A DNA stretch of 64,000 bases. Source: Paracoccus sp. (in: a-proteobacteria) (lineage in GTDB: Bacteria > Pseudomonadota > Alphaproteobacteria > Rhodobacterales > Rhodobacteraceae). Below the pieces are notes generated by a model. It searched no databases. It saw only the letters and a program-made list of their open reading frames with translations, and was not told the DNA's origin. Location of the stretch: contig NZ_JAUNTN010000002.1 in assembly GCF_030538695.1 (NCBI RefSeq), positions 1 through 64,000 on the forward strand. The letters are read 5' to 3'. Shown piece after piece: positions 8,727 through 16,971 of the stretch (its first letter is position 1; every line of letters begins with the position of its first letter). The position numbers and the translations under genes are program-made.

Positions 8727-9642
8727 TCTTGCGCTGATCGCCGCCGGGCTGGTGCTGCTGGTCGCTGGGGGCGAGTTTCTGGTCCGTGGCGCGGTGGCGC
8801 TGGCGCTGCGGCTGGGGATCACGCCGCTGGTCGTCGGGCTGACGGTAGTGGCTTTTGGCACCTCTGCGCCGGAAATGATCGTCTCGGTCTCGGCCGCGCT
8901 GAAGGGGGCCACCGATCTGGCAATGGGCAACGTCGTGGGATCCAACATTGCCAATGTGCTGGTGATTTTGGGCGTTTCCGCGCTGATTGCGCCGATTGTG
9001 ACCCGTGGACATGACCTGCGGGAAAGCTGGTGGATGATGGTCGGGGCCTCGGTCCTGCTGATTGCGCTGGCGCTGATCGGGCCGCTGGGTCTGGTGGCGG
9101 GACTGGTGCTGCTGGCCGGGCTGGGCATGACCTTGTGGCGGCAGCTTTCGACGGCGGGCGCAGATGACACCGATTTGCCCGAAGGCACCGGGCTGGCACC
9201 GTGGCGCAATGTGGCGATCTGGTTGGCCATCGGGCTGATTTCGCTGCCCATCGGAGCGCATCTGCTGGTGCAGGGGGCGACCGACATCGCCCGTGCCTTT
9301 GGCGTCAGCGAGGCGGTGATCGGGCTGACGTTGGTGGCCGTAGGAACCTCGCTGCCAGAGCTTGCGGCCTCGGTCATGGCGGCGCTGCGGGGGCGGTCGG
9401 ATCTGGCGCTGGGCAATGTGGTTGGGTCGAATATCTTTAACATTCTGTGCATTCTGGGCATTACCGCGCTGATCAAGCCGATGCCTGTGCCGGAACAGAT
9501 GCTGCGGCTGGATTTCTGGGTGATGCTGGCGGCGGCGCTGATCCTGTGGCCGTTCCTGTTCCGGGGGCAGACCATTGGCCGTGCTGCGGGGGTGGCGATG
9601 GTGGCCGCTTATGCTGCCTATGTCGTGGTGCTGCTGAAATGA
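8716..9642 (+). CDS. Calcium/sodium antiporter, CaCA family
   Basis: YrbG-like cation/proton or Na/Ca exchanger, about 308 residues and ten TM segments in two inverted repeats. Both alpha-repeats are clear: AFGTSAPEMIVS with GNVVGSNIANV in the first half, VGTSLPELAAS with GNVVGSNIFNI in the second. These carry the ion-binding acidic and asparagine residues. No ATG is suitably placed; I chose TTG 8716, just inside the end of the small protein, with GGGG about 10 bases upstream. TTG 8707 is an alternative. The stop overlaps the SDR start. Confidence 0.85.
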   Translation: MVVDLALIAAGLVLLVAGGEFLVRGAVALALRLGITPLVVGLTVVAFGTSAPEMIVSVSAALKGATDLAMGNVVGSNIANVLVILGVSALIAPIVTRGHDLRESWWMMVGASVLLIALALIGPLGLVAGLVLLAGLGMTLWRQLSTAGADDTDLPEGTGLAPWRNVAIWLAIGLISLPIGAHLLVQGATDIARAFGVSEAVIGLTLVAVGTSLPELAASVMAALRGRSDLALGNVVGSNIFNILCILGITALIKPMPVPEQMLRLDFWVMLAAALILWPFLFRGQTIGRAAGVAMVAAYAAYVVVLLK

Positions 9643-10406
9643 CGGTCGCGCTGGTCACGGGCGCGGCGCGGCGGCTGGGCCGGGCGATGGCGCTGTATCT
9701 GGCGGGCCGCGGCTATGATCTGGCGGTGCATTACGACCGTTCCGCTGATGAGGCCGAGGCCACCGCCGCTGACGCCCGCGCCATGGGAGTCCGGGCGCAG
9801 GCGTTTCAGGCCGACCTGTTGGACGATGATGCCACGCAGGCGTTGTTTATCCGGGCGCAGGCCATGGGTCGGGTGACGGTGCTGGTCAATAACGCCTCGA
9901 TCTTTGAATATGACAGCATCACCAGCGCCAGCGCGGAAAGCTGGCACCGGCATATGCAGTCAAACCTGCGCGCGCCGTTCCTGCTGACGCAGGCGATGGC
10001 CGCGCAGGGTTTACAGCCCGCAAGCGACGGTGAGCCTCTGGCCGCCGGGCTGATCGTGAATATGGTCGATCAGCGGGTGCTGAAACCCACGCCCGAGTTT
10101 ATGACCTACTCGCTGGCTAAGCAGGCGCTTTGGGCGTTGACCCGGACCAGCGCACAGGCACTGGCCCCGGCGATCCGCGTCAACGCCATTGGTCCCGGCC
10201 CGACGCTGCAAGGGGCGCGGCAGACGCAGGATCATTTCGACCGCCAGCGGGCGGCGACGATTTTGCAACGTGGCGCGAACCCTGATGACGTGACTGCCGC
10301 GCTTGGGTTTTTGCTGGATGCCAAAGCCGTCACCGGGCAGTTGATCTGCGTGGACGGAGGTCAGCATCTTGGCTGGCGCACCCCGGACATATTGGGCGAA
10401 TCCTGA
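9639..10406 (+). CDS. Short-chain dehydrogenase/reductase (pteridine reductase/FolM-like)
   Basis: NAD(P)-binding Rossmann SDR of 255 residues: TGAARRLG cofactor motif at residues 7-14, LVNNAS near 85, and the catalytic YSLAK (Tyr/Lys) near 155. The double arginine in the cofactor loop and the PGPTL segment resemble pteridine or dihydromonapterin reductases, but the substrate is not provable. It begins inside the exchanger stop (ATGA). Upstream of uvrC, as I recall for other Rhodobacterales. Confidence 0.8.
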   Translation: MTVALVTGAARRLGRAMALYLAGRGYDLAVHYDRSADEAEATAADARAMGVRAQAFQADLLDDDATQALFIRAQAMGRVTVLVNNASIFEYDSITSASAESWHRHMQSNLRAPFLLTQAMAAQGLQPASDGEPLAAGLIVNMVDQRVLKPTPEFMTYSLAKQALWALTRTSAQALAPAIRVNAIGPGPTLQGARQTQDHFDRQRAATILQRGANPDDVTAALGFLLDAKAVTGQLICVDGGQHLGWRTPDILGES

Positions 10407-10708
10407 CCTCGCCGCAGCCTTGCCCGCGTCAAGTTGTCCACTTCCCGCTGTAGGGTAACAAAAGCGTCACGATTCTTGCACGAAAATCAGTGGGTTGCGA
10501 CAGGGAAGTTAAAAAAATATTCAAAAACAATGACTTGAAAAGCTGCCTAAAAAACAGGCAGATCACGAAGGAGCCCATGAATCGCCAGCCGAGCCATGTG
10601 CTGCCACAGCCCATCCACAAACTTATCCACAGATTCTGTGGGCATATAAACCCTTGAACCAACCCGCCCGGCATGGCAGCGGGGCGGGGGAATCACTATC
10701 TTGCGGAC
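10407..10708. other. AT-rich intergenic region with DnaA-box-like sites and a hairpin
   Basis: 302 bases between the SDR gene and uvrC. It holds an AT-rich tract (about 10507-10555), an inverted repeat CTGCCT/AGGCAG (10543-10548 and 10556-10561, loop of 7), and several 9-mers matching the DnaA box. The hairpin has no following T-run on the plus strand, so it is at best a weak terminator for the SDR gene. No complete gene is recognised; a 26-codon frame at 10577-10657 is discussed among the rejected items. Confidence 0.6.
10611..10631 (+). promoter_or_regulatory. DnaA box pair (one perfect, one 7/9)
   Basis: TTATCCACA at 10623-10631 is a perfect match to the DnaA box consensus. CCATCCACA at 10611-10619 matches 7 of 9 in the same orientation, 12 bases away. 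A third, TTGTCCACT, lies at 10434-10442 beyond the AT-rich tract. Clusters like this occur at origins and at DnaA-regulated promoters; which applies here, if either, cannot be told from the sequence alone. Confidence 0.5.
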
Positions 10709-12577
10709 ATGACCCAGAAACCCAAAACCGGACAGGCGCTGATTGCCGATTATCTGAAGGTGCTGGACGGCTCGCCCGGCGTCTATCGTATGCTTGGGGC
10801 CATGGGTGAGGTGCTGTATGTCGGCAAGGCCCGCAATCTGCGGGCGCGGGTGTCGAACTATGCCCGCGGGCATGGCCATACGGCGCGGATCGCGCGGATG
10901 ATCCGCGAAACCCATTCGATGATGTTCCTGACCACGCGCACCGAGACCGAGGCGCTGCTGCTGGAACAGAACCTTATCAAGCAGTTGAAGCCGCGCTATA
11001 ACGTGCTGCTGCGTGACGACAAAAGTTTCCCGAATATTCTGGTTGCCAAGGGCCATCCCTTTGCGCAGATCAAGAAACACCGGGGCGCCAAGACCGAAAA
11101 GGGCGACTATTACGGCCCCTTTGCCAGCGCGGGGGCGGTGAACCGCACGCTGAACCAGCTTCAGCGGGTGTTTCTGCTGCGGAACTGCACCGATTCGATG
11201 TTCGAAAGCCGCAGTCGGCCGTGCCTTTTGTATCAGATCAAGCGGTGCAGCGGGCCTTGCGTGGGCAAGATCTCGGAACCCGATTATCGTGCGCTGGTCG
11301 CGGATGCCGAGCTGTTCCTGCAAGGCAAGACCACAACGATTCAGGCCGATCTTGCCGCGCAGATGGCCGAGGCCGCCGAGGCGATGGAATATGAACGCGC
11401 TGCCGCCTTGCGCGACCGGATCAAGGCGCTGACGGCGGTGCAGTCGGTGCAGGCGATCAACCCCAAGGCCGTGCCTGAGGCCGATATTGTGGCGCTGCAT
11501 ATGGAAAACGGGCTGGCCTGCGTGCAGGTGTTCTTTATCCGCGCGAACCAGTCATGGGGCAACCGCGACTTTTATCCCAAACTGAACGGTGCCGAATCCG
11601 CCGATGAGGTGATGGAGGCGTTTCTGGCGCAGTTCTATGACGGCAAGATTCCGCCCCGGCTGATCCTGTTGTCGCATGAGATCGAGGATATGGACCTGAT
11701 GGTGGAGCTGTTGTCCGAACGTGCCGGGCGGCGGGTGGATATCACTGTCCCGCAGCGTGGGGAAAAGGCCGATCTGGTCGAGAACGCCCTGCGCAATGCC
11801 CGCGAAAGCCTGGCCCGCCGCATGTCCGAAAGCGCCGCACAGGCCCGGCTGCTGGAGGGGCTGGCCGAAGCCTTCGATCTGGATGGCCCGCCGCGCCGGA
11901 TCGAGGTTTACGACAACAGCCATATTCAGGGGACCAATGCCGTTGGCGGCATGATCGTGGCGGGGCCGGAGGGGTTCCTGAAAAGCCAGTATCGCAAGTT
12001 CAACATCAAAGGCACCGAGATCACCCCCGGCGATGATTTCGGCATGATGCGCGAGGTGCTGACCCGCCGTTTTTCCCGCTTGCTCAAGGAAGACCCCGAT
12101 CGCCAGACCGAGGCATGGCCCGACCTGCTGCTGATCGACGGCGGCGCGGGGCAGGTCTCGGCCGTGGCGGAAATCATGGAGGATATGGGGGTTGAGGACA
12201 TCCCCATGCTTGGCGTCGCCAAAGGTGAGGACCGTGACCACGGAAAAGAGGAGTTCCACCGTCCCGCCAGTCAAGGCAGGGGGCGTCCCTTTGCGCTGCG
12301 GATGAATGACCCGGTGCTGTATTTCATCCAGCGTTTGCGGGACGAGGCCCACCGCTTTGCCATCGGCACCCACCGCGCCAAGCGGACCAAGGCCGCGCTG
12401 ACCAACCCGCTGGATGAGATCGCCGGCATCGGCCCGACCCGTAAACGCGCCCTGCTGCTGCATTTTGGCAGCGCCAAGGCCGTCAGCCGTGCGGGCCTTG
12501 CCGATCTGCAAGCCGTGGACGGCATCAGCGACGCTATGGCGCAGGTTATTTACGATCATTTCAACGCCCGGGGTTAG
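10709..12577 (+). CDS. uvrC: Excinuclease ABC subunit C
   Basis: Nucleotide excision repair endonuclease that makes both incisions around a lesion with UvrB. 622 residues from the ATG at 10709. Domains in order: GIY-YIG nuclease ([18 protein letters not shown], about 19-36), a cysteine-containing region, UVR helix pair ([16 protein letters not shown]), the RNase H-like domain ([25 protein letters not shown]) and C-terminal helix-hairpin-helix repeats ([14 protein letters not shown]). The in-frame Met at 10673 has no support. All expected regions are intact. Confidence 0.96.
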   Translation: MTQKPKTGQALIADYLKVLDGSPGVYRMLGAMGEVLYVGKARNLRARVSNYARGHGHTARIARMIRETHSMMFLTTRTETEALLLEQNLIKQLKPRYNVLLRDDKSFPNILVAKGHPFAQIKKHRGAKTEKGDYYGPFASAGAVNRTLNQLQRVFLLRNCTDSMFESRSRPCLLYQIKRCSGPCVGKISEPDYRALVADAELFLQGKTTTIQADLAAQMAEAAEAMEYERAAALRDRIKALTAVQSVQAINPKAVPEADIVALHMENGLACVQVFFIRANQSWGNRDFYPKLNGAESADEVMEAFLAQFYDGKIPPRLILLSHEIEDMDLMVELLSERAGRRVDITVPQRGEKADLVENALRNARESLARRMSESAAQARLLEGLAEAFDLDGPPRRIEVYDNSHIQGTNAVGGMIVAGPEGFLKSQYRKFNIKGTEITPGDDFGMMREVLTRRFSRLLKEDPDRQTEAWPDLLLIDGGAGQVSAVAEIMEDMGVEDIPMLGVAKGEDRDHGKEEFHRPASQGRGRPFALRMNDPVLYFIQRLRDEAHRFAIGTHRAKRTKAALTNPLDEIAGIGPTRKRALLLHFGSAKAVSRAGLADLQAVDGISDAMAQVIYDHFNARG

Positions 12578-12764
12578 GCGGCGCAGGTTTTCCTGCGGTC
12601 CATAATTCCCATTTGTCGCAATTGTTTGCGTGGGTTTCTTGCGATCATCGGCCATTCCCCGCCGGTTCTGTCCGGTGCCGTTCGCGGGGCGTTGCGCTTC
12701 ATGCCCGGCGGGGCTTTGATGCTGCGATGTTCCGGGTGGTTGCCCGCAGGTAAAGAGGTTCGCG

Positions 12765-13922
12765 GTGCGGGTGATTTTGGGGATAGATGCGGCATGGTCA
12801 GCCCACCATGACAGCGGCGTGGCCTTGGCGACCGAGACCGCTTCGGGCTGGCGGCTGATTGCGGTGGCCCCATCCTATGCCGCATTTCTGGACCAGCCGC
12901 CCGGCGCAGGCCCGGCGCTTGCCGGGCAGCTTCTGGACCGGGCAGCGGAGCTGGCCGGGGCACCGGTGTCGCTGGTGACGGTGGATATGCCGCTGTCGCG
13001 TCAACCGATCACCGCGCGGCGGGTGGCCGATAACAGCCTGTCGCAGATTTACGGCGGGCGCGGTGCAGGCACGCATAGCCCGACGCCTCAGCAGCCGGGG
13101 CAGGTTTCGACCGATCTGCGCGGCGGTTTCGCGGCGCGGGGCTATCACCTGAAAACCGCCGGGCAGGATGGCAGGCTGGCCGAGGTTTATCCCCACCCGG
13201 CGCTGATCGAATATCTGGGGGTTGATTACCGGCTGCCCTATAAGCAGGGGAACCTGCAAAAATATTGGCCAGCCTTGTCGGCGGCAGAGCGTCATGCCCA
13301 ATTGCGCAATGTCTGGGCGCAGATCGTCACGGCCTTGCAGTCGCATTTGCACGGTGCCGCTGACCTGCTGCCCGTCCCTGATCCGGCGGCGCGCGGCAAG
13401 GCGCTGAAGGCTTATGAGGACATGCTGGACGCTGCAATCTGTGCCGTCGTCGGAGTCTCGATCTTGCGGGGCGAGGCGGCACCTTATGGTGATGCGGATG
13501 CGGCGATCTGGGTGCCTCTTGTCGGGGCGGGGACGGTTATGTCAGACATAGATTCCATGATCCGATCTATTGACCATATCGTTCTGACTGTGCGCGACAT
13601 TGACGCGGCCTGCGCCTTTTATGCGCGGGTGCTGGACCTGCCGGTGGTGTCTTTTGGCAACCGCCGTGCCTTGCAGGTGGGCGACCAGAAAATCAACCTG
13701 CAAACACTGGGGCAGGAGACCCGCAACCATGCCGCCATCGGCTGCGGTGATGTCTGCCTGATAACCGACTGGACGCCTGCGCAGGTGCTGGACCGGCTGA
13801 CCGCGCGGGGCGTCGCAGTGGTCGAAGGTCCGGTCGCCAAGACCGGGGCGCAGGGGCCGATCACCTCGATCTATTTCAATGACCCCGACGGCAACCTGAT
13901 CGAGATTGCCAGTTATCATTAA
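12765..13922 (+). CDS. DUF429 - VOC (glyoxalase) fusion protein
   Basis: One uninterrupted frame of 385 residues starting at GTG 12765 with AAAGAGG six bases upstream. Residues about 1-255 form a DUF429 (predicted nuclease/RNase H-like) domain: ILGIDAAWS, VTVDMPLS, YGGRGAGTHSPT, AEVYPHPALIEYLG, YEDMLDAAICAVVG. Residues about 265-385 form a VOC fold: SIDHIVLTVRDIDAACAFY, ALQVGDQKINLQ, SIYFNDPDGNLIEI, with His and Glu metal-ligand positions. No stop separates them. The internal ATG codons at 13540 and 13558 could be an ancestral second start. Functions of both halves are unproven; a recent loss of a stop codon is possible. Confidence 0.8.
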   Translation: MRVILGIDAAWSAHHDSGVALATETASGWRLIAVAPSYAAFLDQPPGAGPALAGQLLDRAAELAGAPVSLVTVDMPLSRQPITARRVADNSLSQIYGGRGAGTHSPTPQQPGQVSTDLRGGFAARGYHLKTAGQDGRLAEVYPHPALIEYLGVDYRLPYKQGNLQKYWPALSAAERHAQLRNVWAQIVTALQSHLHGAADLLPVPDPAARGKALKAYEDMLDAAICAVVGVSILRGEAAPYGDADAAIWVPLVGAGTVMSDIDSMIRSIDHIVLTVRDIDAACAFYARVLDLPVVSFGNRRALQVGDQKINLQTLGQETRNHAAIGCGDVCLITDWTPAQVLDRLTARGVAVVEGPVAKTGAQGPITSIYFNDPDGNLIEIASYH

Positions 13923-13964
13923 GCGGGCTTTCCCTTTGCCCGGCAGGTGGTTAATCTGTCGCGC

Positions 13965-14594
13965 ATGAGATGGACAATCCCCAATATCCTGACCGTATTC
14001 AGGCTGGTTGCCGCGCCCTTGGTGCCGGTGATGTTCCTGTATTTCTCGCGCCCTTGGGCGGATTTCGCGGCGCTGACGATCTTTATTCTGGCGGCGGTGA
14101 CGGATTGGTTCGACGGCCAGCTTGCGCGGGCATGGAATCAGGTCAGCCGTTTCGGTGCGGCGATGGACCCGATTGCGGATAAGGCGATGGTGGTCATCGC
14201 CGTTGTGGTCATTACCGGCTATTCGGGGATGAACCCGTGGCTGATCCTGCCCGTAACCGTGATCCTGTTCCGTGAAGTGTTCGTCTCGGGCTTGCGCGAA
14301 TATCTGGGGGCGGACGCGGGCAAACTTCAGGTCACGAAACTGGCCAAGTGGAAAACCACCGCGCAGATGGTCGCCATCGCGGTGTTGTTTCTTGGCACCG
14401 GGCTGGCCTATGTCGAGCAGGGCCGCCCGCCGCTTTTGGGCGAGGGGCGGCTGCCTTGGGGCACCGGCTGGTCCGATATTGCGACGGGGTTTGGTCTGTT
14501 GCTGATCTGGATTGCGGCGCTGCTGACCGCAATCACCGGCTGGGATTATTTCCAGAAATCCATGCCTTACCTGCGGGATCACCATGAAGATTGA
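13965..14594 (+). CDS. pgsA: CDP-diacylglycerol-glycerol-3-phosphate 3-phosphatidyltransferase
   Basis: Makes phosphatidylglycerophosphate, the precursor of phosphatidylglycerol and cardiolipin, in the inner membrane. 209 residues with several TM helices. The CDP-alcohol phosphotransferase signature DG-x2-AR-x8-G-x3-D-x3-D is present in DWFDGQLARAW through MDPIADK. The ATG at 13965 fits homologs (MRWTIPNILTVFRL). It overlaps moaD by 11 bases, so pgsA-moaD-moaE are probably one transcript. Confidence 0.93.
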   Translation: MRWTIPNILTVFRLVAAPLVPVMFLYFSRPWADFAALTIFILAAVTDWFDGQLARAWNQVSRFGAAMDPIADKAMVVIAVVVITGYSGMNPWLILPVTVILFREVFVSGLREYLGADAGKLQVTKLAKWKTTAQMVAIAVLFLGTGLAYVEQGRPPLLGEGRLPWGTGWSDIATGFGLLLIWIAALLTAITGWDYFQKSMPYLRDHHED

Positions 14595-14835
14595 TGTGCT
14601 GTATTTCGCATGGCTGCGTGAACGCATCGGGCAGGCCTCTGAAACGGTCCAGACACAGGCTGCAACGGTTGCCGATCTGGTCGCGGAACTGGCCGGTCGG
14701 GACGATCGCTATGCTGCGGCTTTTGCCGATATGGGCGCGATCCGGGTGGCGGTGGATCAGGAGCTTGTCGCGCTGGATGCGCCTCTGACCGATGCCCGTG
14801 AGGTCGCCTTTTTCCCGCCAATGACGGGCGGCTAG
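14584..14835 (+). CDS. moaD: Molybdopterin synthase sulfur carrier subunit
   Basis: Ubiquitin-like sulfur carrier, 83 residues, ending in the essential double glycine (FPPMTGG) that is thiocarboxylated for sulfur transfer to cyclic pyranopterin monophosphate. Starts within the end of pgsA and is followed after 3 bases by moaE, its partner in molybdopterin synthase. FdhD in the same window also serves molybdoenzymes. Confidence 0.93.
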   Translation: MKIDVLYFAWLRERIGQASETVQTQAATVADLVAELAGRDDRYAAAFADMGAIRVAVDQELVALDAPLTDAREVAFFPPMTGG

Positions 14836-14838
14836 GCG

Positions 14839-15279
14839 ATGTCGGCGCGGGTCCAGAGCGAACCTTTTGATCTGGCCGCAGAGCTGCGCGGCTTTGGTGC
14901 AGGCGCGGGGGCGGTCGTGACCTTTACCGGCGTGGTCCGCGACGATACCGGCCAGATGCAGGCGCTGGAGCTGGAACATTACCCCGGCATGACCGAAACC
15001 CAGCTTGCCCGCTTTGGTGCGGCGGCGGCGGAACGCTTTGCCCTGTTGGATTGGCGGATCGTGCATCGGGTTGGCCGTTTGGCGGTGGGTGAACCCATTA
15101 TGATGGTTGCCACGGCTGCCCGCCATCGCAAGGCGGCCTTTGACGGTGCGGAATATCTGATGGACTGGCTGAAATCCCGCGCCCCTTTCTGGAAGCGCGA
15201 GATCGGCCCGGATGGTGCCGGCGCGTGGGTCGAGGCCAAAGACAGCGACGAAACCGAACTGACCCGTTGGTCGCGGTAA
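14839..15279 (+). CDS. moaE: Molybdopterin synthase catalytic subunit
   Basis: Large subunit of molybdopterin synthase, 146 residues. Typical segments are visible: GAVVTFTGVVRD, ALELEHYPGMTE, VHRVGRLAVGEPIMMVAT and the catalytic-lysine region LKSRAPFWKRE. Adjacent to moaD with a 3-base gap. The gene is followed by a copy of the dispersed repeat and a convergent gene of unknown role. Confidence 0.94.
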   Translation: MSARVQSEPFDLAAELRGFGAGAGAVVTFTGVVRDDTGQMQALELEHYPGMTETQLARFGAAAAERFALLDWRIVHRVGRLAVGEPIMMVATAARHRKAAFDGAEYLMDWLKSRAPFWKREIGPDGAGAWVEAKDSDETELTRWSR

Positions 15280-15287
15280 ACCGGCCT

Positions 15288-15323
15288 ATCTTTTGTCCCC
15301 AAATATCCCCGCCGGAGGCATCC
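15288..15323. repeat. Dispersed 3'-end repeat, copy 1
   Basis: Carries the shared core ATCTTTTGTCC, then AAATATCC and GCCGGAGGC, in forward orientation in the 54-base gap between convergent moaE and the next gene. Copy 2 at 26513-26548 differs at only one base over about 36. Partial or inverted versions occur at 34246, 47247 and 51349. Role unknown; it could be a transcript-end element. Confidence 0.75.
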
Positions 15324-15333
15324 GCCCTTTCGG

Positions 15334-16263
15334 TCAGTCCTGCCGTCCGAAAATGGCCACCTGACGGCCCAACAGCATAAAGGCGCGGGCGCTGCGGGTG
15401 CCGGTCAGCGCGGCCAGCGCCGGATCGTCCAGTTCCGGTGCGATACGGGTCAGCATCCGGTCGAAATGGCGCAGGAAGTGATGCGCCGTGTCGCGGAAAA
15501 TCTCGTCATTGCGCAGCATTGCGGCAATTTCATCCTGCGCCAGATCGTCGTCGATCGCGGCCAGCGACAGGATGTCGCCGCCGCGTTCCCCCGCTGCGAA
15601 GCGCCGCCAGAGTGCGGGTTCGCTGGTGTCCGTGGGAAGGTCATCCATAAAGATGCCCCGCCCGGCCAGCAGCGTGACCACATCCTGCGCGGCGCGCAGC
15701 AGCCGGGCGTGGTCGGGGTCGCGCAGGGCCAGACGCAGGGCGGCAATGGCGGCGCGATCCTCGGGGCCGTCGGGAAAGTTCAGCGCCAGCACCAGTTGCC
15801 GGGGGCTGACCGAGGTTTCCGGCTGCGGCGGTTGTAGGCTCATGCTGGCCTGCCGGGAATCTGCGGGTGGTGCCGGGCGCGGGGCGGGCGCAGCGGCAGC
15901 GGTAGATGCAGGGGCAGAGCGGGGCGCGGGTTGCTGAACGGGCACCGGCTGCATCGCAGGCCGGGCTGGAACAACCGCTGCGCCTGCCGGGGTAGCACCC
16001 CCAGGCCCGCGGGTTGCCAGTTGCAGCCGCAGTTCGGCGGCCTCATCGCGCAGCGTGGCGATGGCGCGGGCCAGCCCGACGGCCAGCCAGATCAGCACCA
16101 GCGGCAGCGCCACACCAATCAGCGTGGCCAGCCGCGCCAGACCGCTTTGTGGCGCGCCTTCGGGGCCAAGCAGCCAGAACGCCAGCACCATCAGCAGCCA
16201 CACGCCGCTGACGGCTGCCCCGATCAGCGTCGCGGCATCGCGCTGGTCGTCCGGCCAGCGCAT
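15334..16263 (-). CDS. Membrane protein of unknown function
   Basis: 309 residues. Two TM helices near residues 14-33 and 44-66, a short charged helix (LRDEAAELRLQL, possible coiled coil), a Pro/Ala/Gln-rich linker (about 88-150) and a predicted helical C-terminal domain with LALNFPDGPEDRAAIAALRLAL and a tail ending AFMLLGRQVAIFGRQD. The C-terminal part is the likely conserved unit. I do not recognise a named family. Its start is 3 bases from nothing else on its strand; greA lies just upstream on the same strand, so both may be co-transcribed. Confidence 0.7.
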   Translation of the reverse strand: MRWPDDQRDAATLIGAAVSGVWLLMVLAFWLLGPEGAPQSGLARLATLIGVALPLVLIWLAVGLARAIATLRDEAAELRLQLATRGPGGATPAGAAVVPARPAMQPVPVQQPAPRSAPASTAAAAPAPRPAPPADSRQASMSLQPPQPETSVSPRQLVLALNFPDGPEDRAAIAALRLALRDPDHARLLRAAQDVVTLLAGRGIFMDDLPTDTSEPALWRRFAAGERGGDILSLAAIDDDLAQDEIAAMLRNDEIFRDTAHHFLRHFDRMLTRIAPELDDPALAALTGTRSARAFMLLGRQVAIFGRQD

Positions 16264-16266
16264 CGG

Positions 16267-16737
16267 TCAGATATAGCGGATGGCAAGGATCTCGTAAGCC
16301 TTGCCGCCGCCGGGGGTGACGACCTCTACGCTGTCGCCCTCATCCTTGCCGATCAGCGCCCGTGCCAGCGGGCTGCGCAGGTTCAGCAAGCCGCGCTCCA
16401 GATCGGCTTCGGCCTCACCGACGATCTGAAAGGTCTTTTTTTCGTCCGTGTCCTCATCGACCAGATCGACGGTGGCACCGAACTTCACGCTGCCCGACAG
16501 CTTGGTCGGGTCGATCACCTCGGCACGGGAAATCAGCGCCTCCAGCTCTTTGATGCGGCCTTCGATATGGCTCTGTTTTTCGCGGGCAGCGTGATATTCG
16601 GCGTTTTCCGACAGGTCGCCATGCTCGCGCGCCTCTGCGATCTCGCGGATCACGGCGGGGCGGTCCTCCGCCTTCAGGCGACGCAATTCGGCGTCCAGAC
16701 GGTCGAAACCCGCCCGCGTCATCGGTATCTTTTCCAT
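16267..16737 (-). CDS. greA: Transcription elongation factor GreA
   Basis: Rescues backtracked RNA polymerase by stimulating transcript cleavage. 156 residues: an N-terminal coiled coil with the acidic tip motif [17 protein letters not shown], and a C-terminal FKBP-like domain ending [22 protein letters not shown] and [11 protein letters not shown]. The start at [14 protein letters not shown] matches homologs and is preceded by AGAGAGG; further in-frame extension upstream has no support. A hairpin lies in its leader. Confidence 0.95.
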   Translation of the reverse strand: MEKIPMTRAGFDRLDAELRRLKAEDRPAVIREIAEAREHGDLSENAEYHAAREKQSHIEGRIKELEALISRAEVIDPTKLSGSVKFGATVDLVDEDTDEKKTFQIVGEAEADLERGLLNLRSPLARALIGKDEGDSVEVVTPGGGKAYEILAIRYI

Positions 16738-16776
16738 TCGGTGCCTCTCTTTGGGCGCGTCTGATGCGTGGCCGAA

Positions 16777-16803
16777 CGCCCCCGTCATTTCCTGACGAGG
16801 GCG
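16777..16803. promoter_or_regulatory. Strong hairpin between greA and etfD
   Basis: Eleven positions (16777-16787) pair with 16793-16803 around a 5-base loop, with a single mismatch (CGCCC-c-CGTCA against TGACG-a-GGGCG). It lies in the 234-base divergent gap, 40 bases from the greA start on the minus strand, without a T-run. It may be a leader structure of greA or an operator; no direct evidence chooses between them. Confidence 0.5.
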
Positions 16804-16971
16804 CCCGCGTAAACCGGCAGCATCGTGACCCGAAGGCCGGGTGGATTGCAAGACCTTGTGCGACCGGAGCGGCTGTTTCCCGCCAGTTGCGCCCGTGGCG
16901 TCACAATTGTGCCAGCGGGATTTTCAGGCTAACGCTTACGCAAACGGGTCGCAGCGAGGGAGGCCACAGCC

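Noticed and set aside
10577..10657. 26-codon frame with AAGGAG three bases before its ATG
   Set aside because: Spacing is too short, the peptide has no recognisable character, and it contains the DnaA-box sequences, which explain the base pattern better.
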